6,833 nucleotides of DNA from Paracoccaceae bacterium (lineage in GTDB: Bacteria; Pseudomonadota; Alphaproteobacteria; Rhodobacterales; Rhodobacteraceae), in assembly GCA_023263735.1 (NCBI GenBank), contig JALQUQ010000141.1:1-6833 (forward strand). Direction: 5' to 3'. Below the pieces are notes generated by a model. The model was not told where the DNA came from. It worked only from the letters and a program-made list of their open reading frames with translations, and did no database searches. Within the stretch, counting starts at the first letter, position 1. The number at the start of each line of letters is the position of its first letter. Both the position numbers and the translations under genes were made by a program. This document shows, one piece after another, positions 5,086-6,833 of this stretch.

Positions 5086-5760
5086 TCAGGCGGGGGCGGT
5101 GATCGCCCCGCCGACGCTCAGGCCCGCATCGGTGATTTCGACCGTCACCCCGGTGTAATCGGTGATCCACGGGCTTTCGGTATCGGCCTGATCCGCCACG
5201 CCCGCCAGACGCAGCACCCCCGCGCCCGCCGCACGCCCCGCCGTCAGCCCGGCCTGAGTGTCTTCGAACACCAGACAGTCGGATGCGGCAAAGCCCAAGT
5301 GGCGGGCGGCCATGGCAAAGCCCTGCGGATCGGGTTTGCCCCGCGTCACATCATCGGCACTGATCAACAGATCGGGCATCGGCAAACCCGCCGCCGCAAT
5401 CCGCATCGTGGCCAAGGCCCGATTGGCCGATGTCACCACCGCCCAGCGGTGCCGGGGCAGCCGGGTCAGCAGCGCGGCCGCACCGGGAATGGCGACGATC
5501 CCGTCAACATCTTGCAATTCAAACGCATCCAGCCACGCCAATTCGGCCGCGATGTCACAGCCCGGGGGGGCAAAGTGGCGGATGGTATCACGCGCCGGGC
5601 GACCGTGCAGATAGTGCATCACCGCTTCGACATCGACCCCCACCCGGTTGGACCACGCCGTCCACGCCCGCACAACGGCGGGGATCGAGGTCAGGATCGT
5701 GCCATCCATATCAAAGAGAAACGCCTGAAACGGCTGCGAAAAACGGAAAAGATCGGCCAT
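5086..5760 (-). CDS. HAD-IA family sugar phosphatase
   Basis: This 224-aa cytosolic phosphatase belongs to the haloacid dehalogenase superfamily, subfamily IA. All four HAD motifs are present: FLFDMDGT (14-21) with nucleophile D17 and acid/base D19, VVTSAN (108-113) with the motif II Thr/Ser, GKPDPQ (141-146) with K142, and VFEDTQAG (164-171) with the metal-binding acidic pair E166/D167. Residues about 25-90 form the helical cap, which fits small phosphosugar substrates. The start is the ATG at 5760, with AAGGA 7 nt upstream on the minus strand (5768-5772); a TTG one codon earlier is less well spaced. It lies 39 bp downstream of a polyol dehydrogenase on the same strand, so I infer one operon and a role on a sugar or polyol phosphate. 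The cap and length argue against KdsC, although it lies next to the Kdo genes. Confidence 0.85.
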   Translation of the reverse strand: MADLFRFSQPFQAFLFDMDGTILTSIPAVVRAWTAWSNRVGVDVEAVMHYLHGRPARDTIRHFAPPGCDIAAELAWLDAFELQDVDGIVAIPGAAALLTRLPRHRWAVVTSANRALATMRIAAAGLPMPDLLISADDVTRGKPDPQGFAMAARHLGFAASDCLVFEDTQAGLTAGRAAGAGVLRLAGVADQADTESPWITDYTGVTVEITDAGLSVGGAITAPA

Positions 5761-5799
5761 CAAGACATCCTTGAAATTCGGTCAGAGGGCGCGCGCCCG

Positions 5800-6747
5800 T
5801 TACTGCGGCAAGACGATCTGCATCTTGACCTGCCCCTTGGGCGCCTGCGCCGCCAGTTCAAAAGCCGGGATCGACTCGTCAAAGTCAAAGGTCCGGGTGA
5901 TCAGCGGTTTCACATTGATCGCACCGCTGGCCAGCAGCCCGACGCAGCGCGGAAACACATGGGCATAGCGAAAGATCTGTTCGACCCGCGCCTCGCGCAC
6001 CATCGCCTTGGCCAGATCATAGGCAAAGGGCTCGACCGGAATGCCCACAAAGACCACGACCCCACCGGGGCAAAGCGCATCGAACACCTGCCCCGCCGCC
6101 CGGGGATGTCCCGAACATTCAAACACGCATTCCACCCCCCAGCCATCGGTCTGGCGCAAAATCTCGGCCGTGGCATCGCCCGAAGAGACGTTGATCGGCG
6201 TGATCGCCCGCGACAGGCTGGCCCCGATTTCCAGTTTCGTCGGGTCGATGTCGGTTAGAAACACCCGCGCACAGCCCGCCGCCAGCGCCGACAAAGCGGT
6301 GACCAGACCGATCGGACCCGCCCCCTGAACCAAGGCCACATCGCCCGGCTTCACCTTGGCCTTGGTCGCGGCATGGACCCCCACGGCCAGCGGTTCGACC
6401 ATGGCCGCCTCGGCAAAGGAAACGCTGTCGGGCAGTTTAAAGGTATAATCGGCCGGATGCACCACCGAGGGGCGCAGGCAGCCATGCACGGGCGGGGTGG
6501 CCCAGAACCGCACCGCCGGATCGATGTTGTACATTCCCATCCGGCTGGCGCGGCTGTTCGGATCGGGAATGCCCGGCTCCATGCAGACGCGATCCCCGAC
6601 TTTCAGGTTTGTCACCTCGGCCCCCACCTCGATCACGGTGCCCGAGGCCTCATGCCCCAGAATCATCGGATCGCGTACGACAAAGGGGCCAATCGCGCCG
6701 TGGGTGTAATAATGCACATCCGACCCGCAAATCCCCACCGTATGGAT
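5800..6747 (-). CDS. Zinc-dependent polyol dehydrogenase (sorbitol/xylitol type), N-terminus missing
   Basis: This medium-chain dehydrogenase oxidises a polyol (xylitol, sorbitol or L-iditol type) to a ketose with NAD+. About 315 residues are present and roughly the first 30-35 are missing. Numbering from the V of HTVGICGSD as 1: catalytic zinc ligands C4 (GICGSD), H29/E30 (LGHEASG) and E115 (MVEPLAVG). The Rossmann motif is QGAGPIG (138-144), and an acidic residue after the second strand (LTDID, 162-166) indicates NAD over NADP. The usual structural-zinc cysteines are absent: the loop reads [16 protein letters not shown], as I recall for Rhodobacteraceae xylitol dehydrogenases. The frame meets TAA at 6748-6750 exactly where homology ends; a GTG at 6738 would be an artificial start in the middle of a conserved motif. 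The HAD phosphatase follows 39 bp downstream, so the two probably form part of a polyol operon. It is a pseudogene if the junction is real, or cut by an assembly error. Confidence 0.85.
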   Translation of the reverse strand: MHTVGICGSDVHYYTHGAIGPFVVRDPMILGHEASGTVIEVGAEVTNLKVGDRVCMEPGIPDPNSRASRMGMYNIDPAVRFWATPPVHGCLRPSVVHPADYTFKLPDSVSFAEAAMVEPLAVGVHAATKAKVKPGDVALVQGAGPIGLVTALSALAAGCARVFLTDIDPTKLEIGASLSRAITPINVSSGDATAEILRQTDGWGVECVFECSGHPRAAGQVFDALCPGGVVVFVGIPVEPFAYDLAKAMVREARVEQIFRYAHVFPRCVGLLASGAINVKPLITRTFDFDESIPAFELAAQAPKGQVKMQIVLPQ

Positions 6748-6833
6748 TTAACTCGATGGTCTTCTTCGTCTGCGAGCGACGCAAGGCGGCTGAACTTCGC
6801 AACCGACGACGCCCAAAGGTCGTCAGCGCACTG
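6748..6833. other. Unexplained right edge after break in dehydrogenase gene
   Basis: Upstream of the dehydrogenase codons for [10 protein letters not shown] the minus-strand frame stops at once (TAA at 6748-6750), and the next 83 bases match nothing of the family N-terminus. The stretch is less GC-rich than the rest of the window. It holds small inverted repeats: GACGAC (6805-6810) against GTCGTC (6819-6824), and TGCGA (6771-6775) against TCGCA (6797-6801). Frames on both strands are open across most of it and Arg-rich, with no recognisable product. It may be a structured intergenic repeat or the edge of another sequence joined by assembly. Confidence 0.4.

Noticed and set aside
4211..5170. 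Long minus-strand open frame opposite kdsB
   Set aside because: It has a low-complexity Gly/Arg/His composition, no SD, and lies wholly antisense to a clearly recognised kdsB.
5086..5760. HAD protein as KdsC, the missing Kdo-8-P phosphatase
   Set aside because: It has a HAD-IA helical cap and about 224 residues, whereas KdsC is cap-less and shorter. It also lies on the opposite strand in tandem with a polyol dehydrogenase.
5299..6258. Long plus-strand open frame (319 codons) opposite the HAD and dehydrogenase genes
   Set aside because: Its product is Arg/His/Gly-rich without family features, and it runs antisense to two genes with complete catalytic motifs. It is a by-product of GC-rich codon use.
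6753..6833. Plus-strand reading MVFFVCERRKAAELRN at the right edge as the start of a zinc-finger-like protein
   Set aside because: Only the first few residues resemble LYAR-type zinc fingers. The following cysteines and histidine are absent and there is no SD, so this is probably chance.

Overview
The window looks like chromosomal DNA of an alphaproteobacterium, most likely a member of the Rhodobacteraceae. The evidence is the GC-rich coding sequence, Shine-Dalgarno (SD) sites 7-8 nt before the starts, and protein wording typical of that family, especially in the KdtA/WaaA-like transferase, the cytidylyltransferase and the polyol dehydrogenase. This assignment comes from recall of family sequences and was not searched.

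The left edge (about 1-59) does not continue the first gene. It is followed by the C-terminal end of a HisH-type glutamine amidotransferase (60-233). A 90-base gap (234-323) holds four GGTGCACC-like units exactly 11 bp apart, then the SD of the next gene. The central block (324-5068, all + strand) is a Kdo (3-deoxy-D-manno-octulosonate) module: a KdtA/WaaA-like Kdo transferase, a small DxD glycosyltransferase, a KpsF/KdsD-type arabinose-5-phosphate isomerase, KdsA and KdsB. The last three are tightly packed and probably translationally coupled. The glycosyltransferase has its own candidate promoter and a TTG start. The isomerase is preceded by a 9-bp inverted repeat.

Together the block covers most of the route from ribulose-5-phosphate to a transferred Kdo residue: isomerase to arabinose-5-P, KdsA to Kdo-8-P, (phosphatase KdsC missing here), KdsB to CMP-Kdo, WaaA-like transfer, then possible extension by the second glycosyltransferase. 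Several key motifs depart from the textbook lipid A enzymes (KdsB, WaaA), so this may be a second, specialised Kdo set for a surface glycan or capsule. KdsA carries the exact residue spacing of the metal-dependent class.

Convergent to it on the - strand lies a polyol-catabolism pair: a medium-chain zinc dehydrogenase of the sorbitol/xylitol type (5800-6747, lacking its N-terminus) followed by a HAD-IA sugar phosphatase (5086-5760). The right edge (6748-6833) again breaks gene homology, with an in-frame stop at the break. Both outer genes are therefore interrupted at the window edges, which suggests assembly chimerism or real rearrangements. No tRNA, rRNA, CRISPR array or transposase was seen, and no wholly new system can be claimed. 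The divergent Kdo module is the most interesting biology here.
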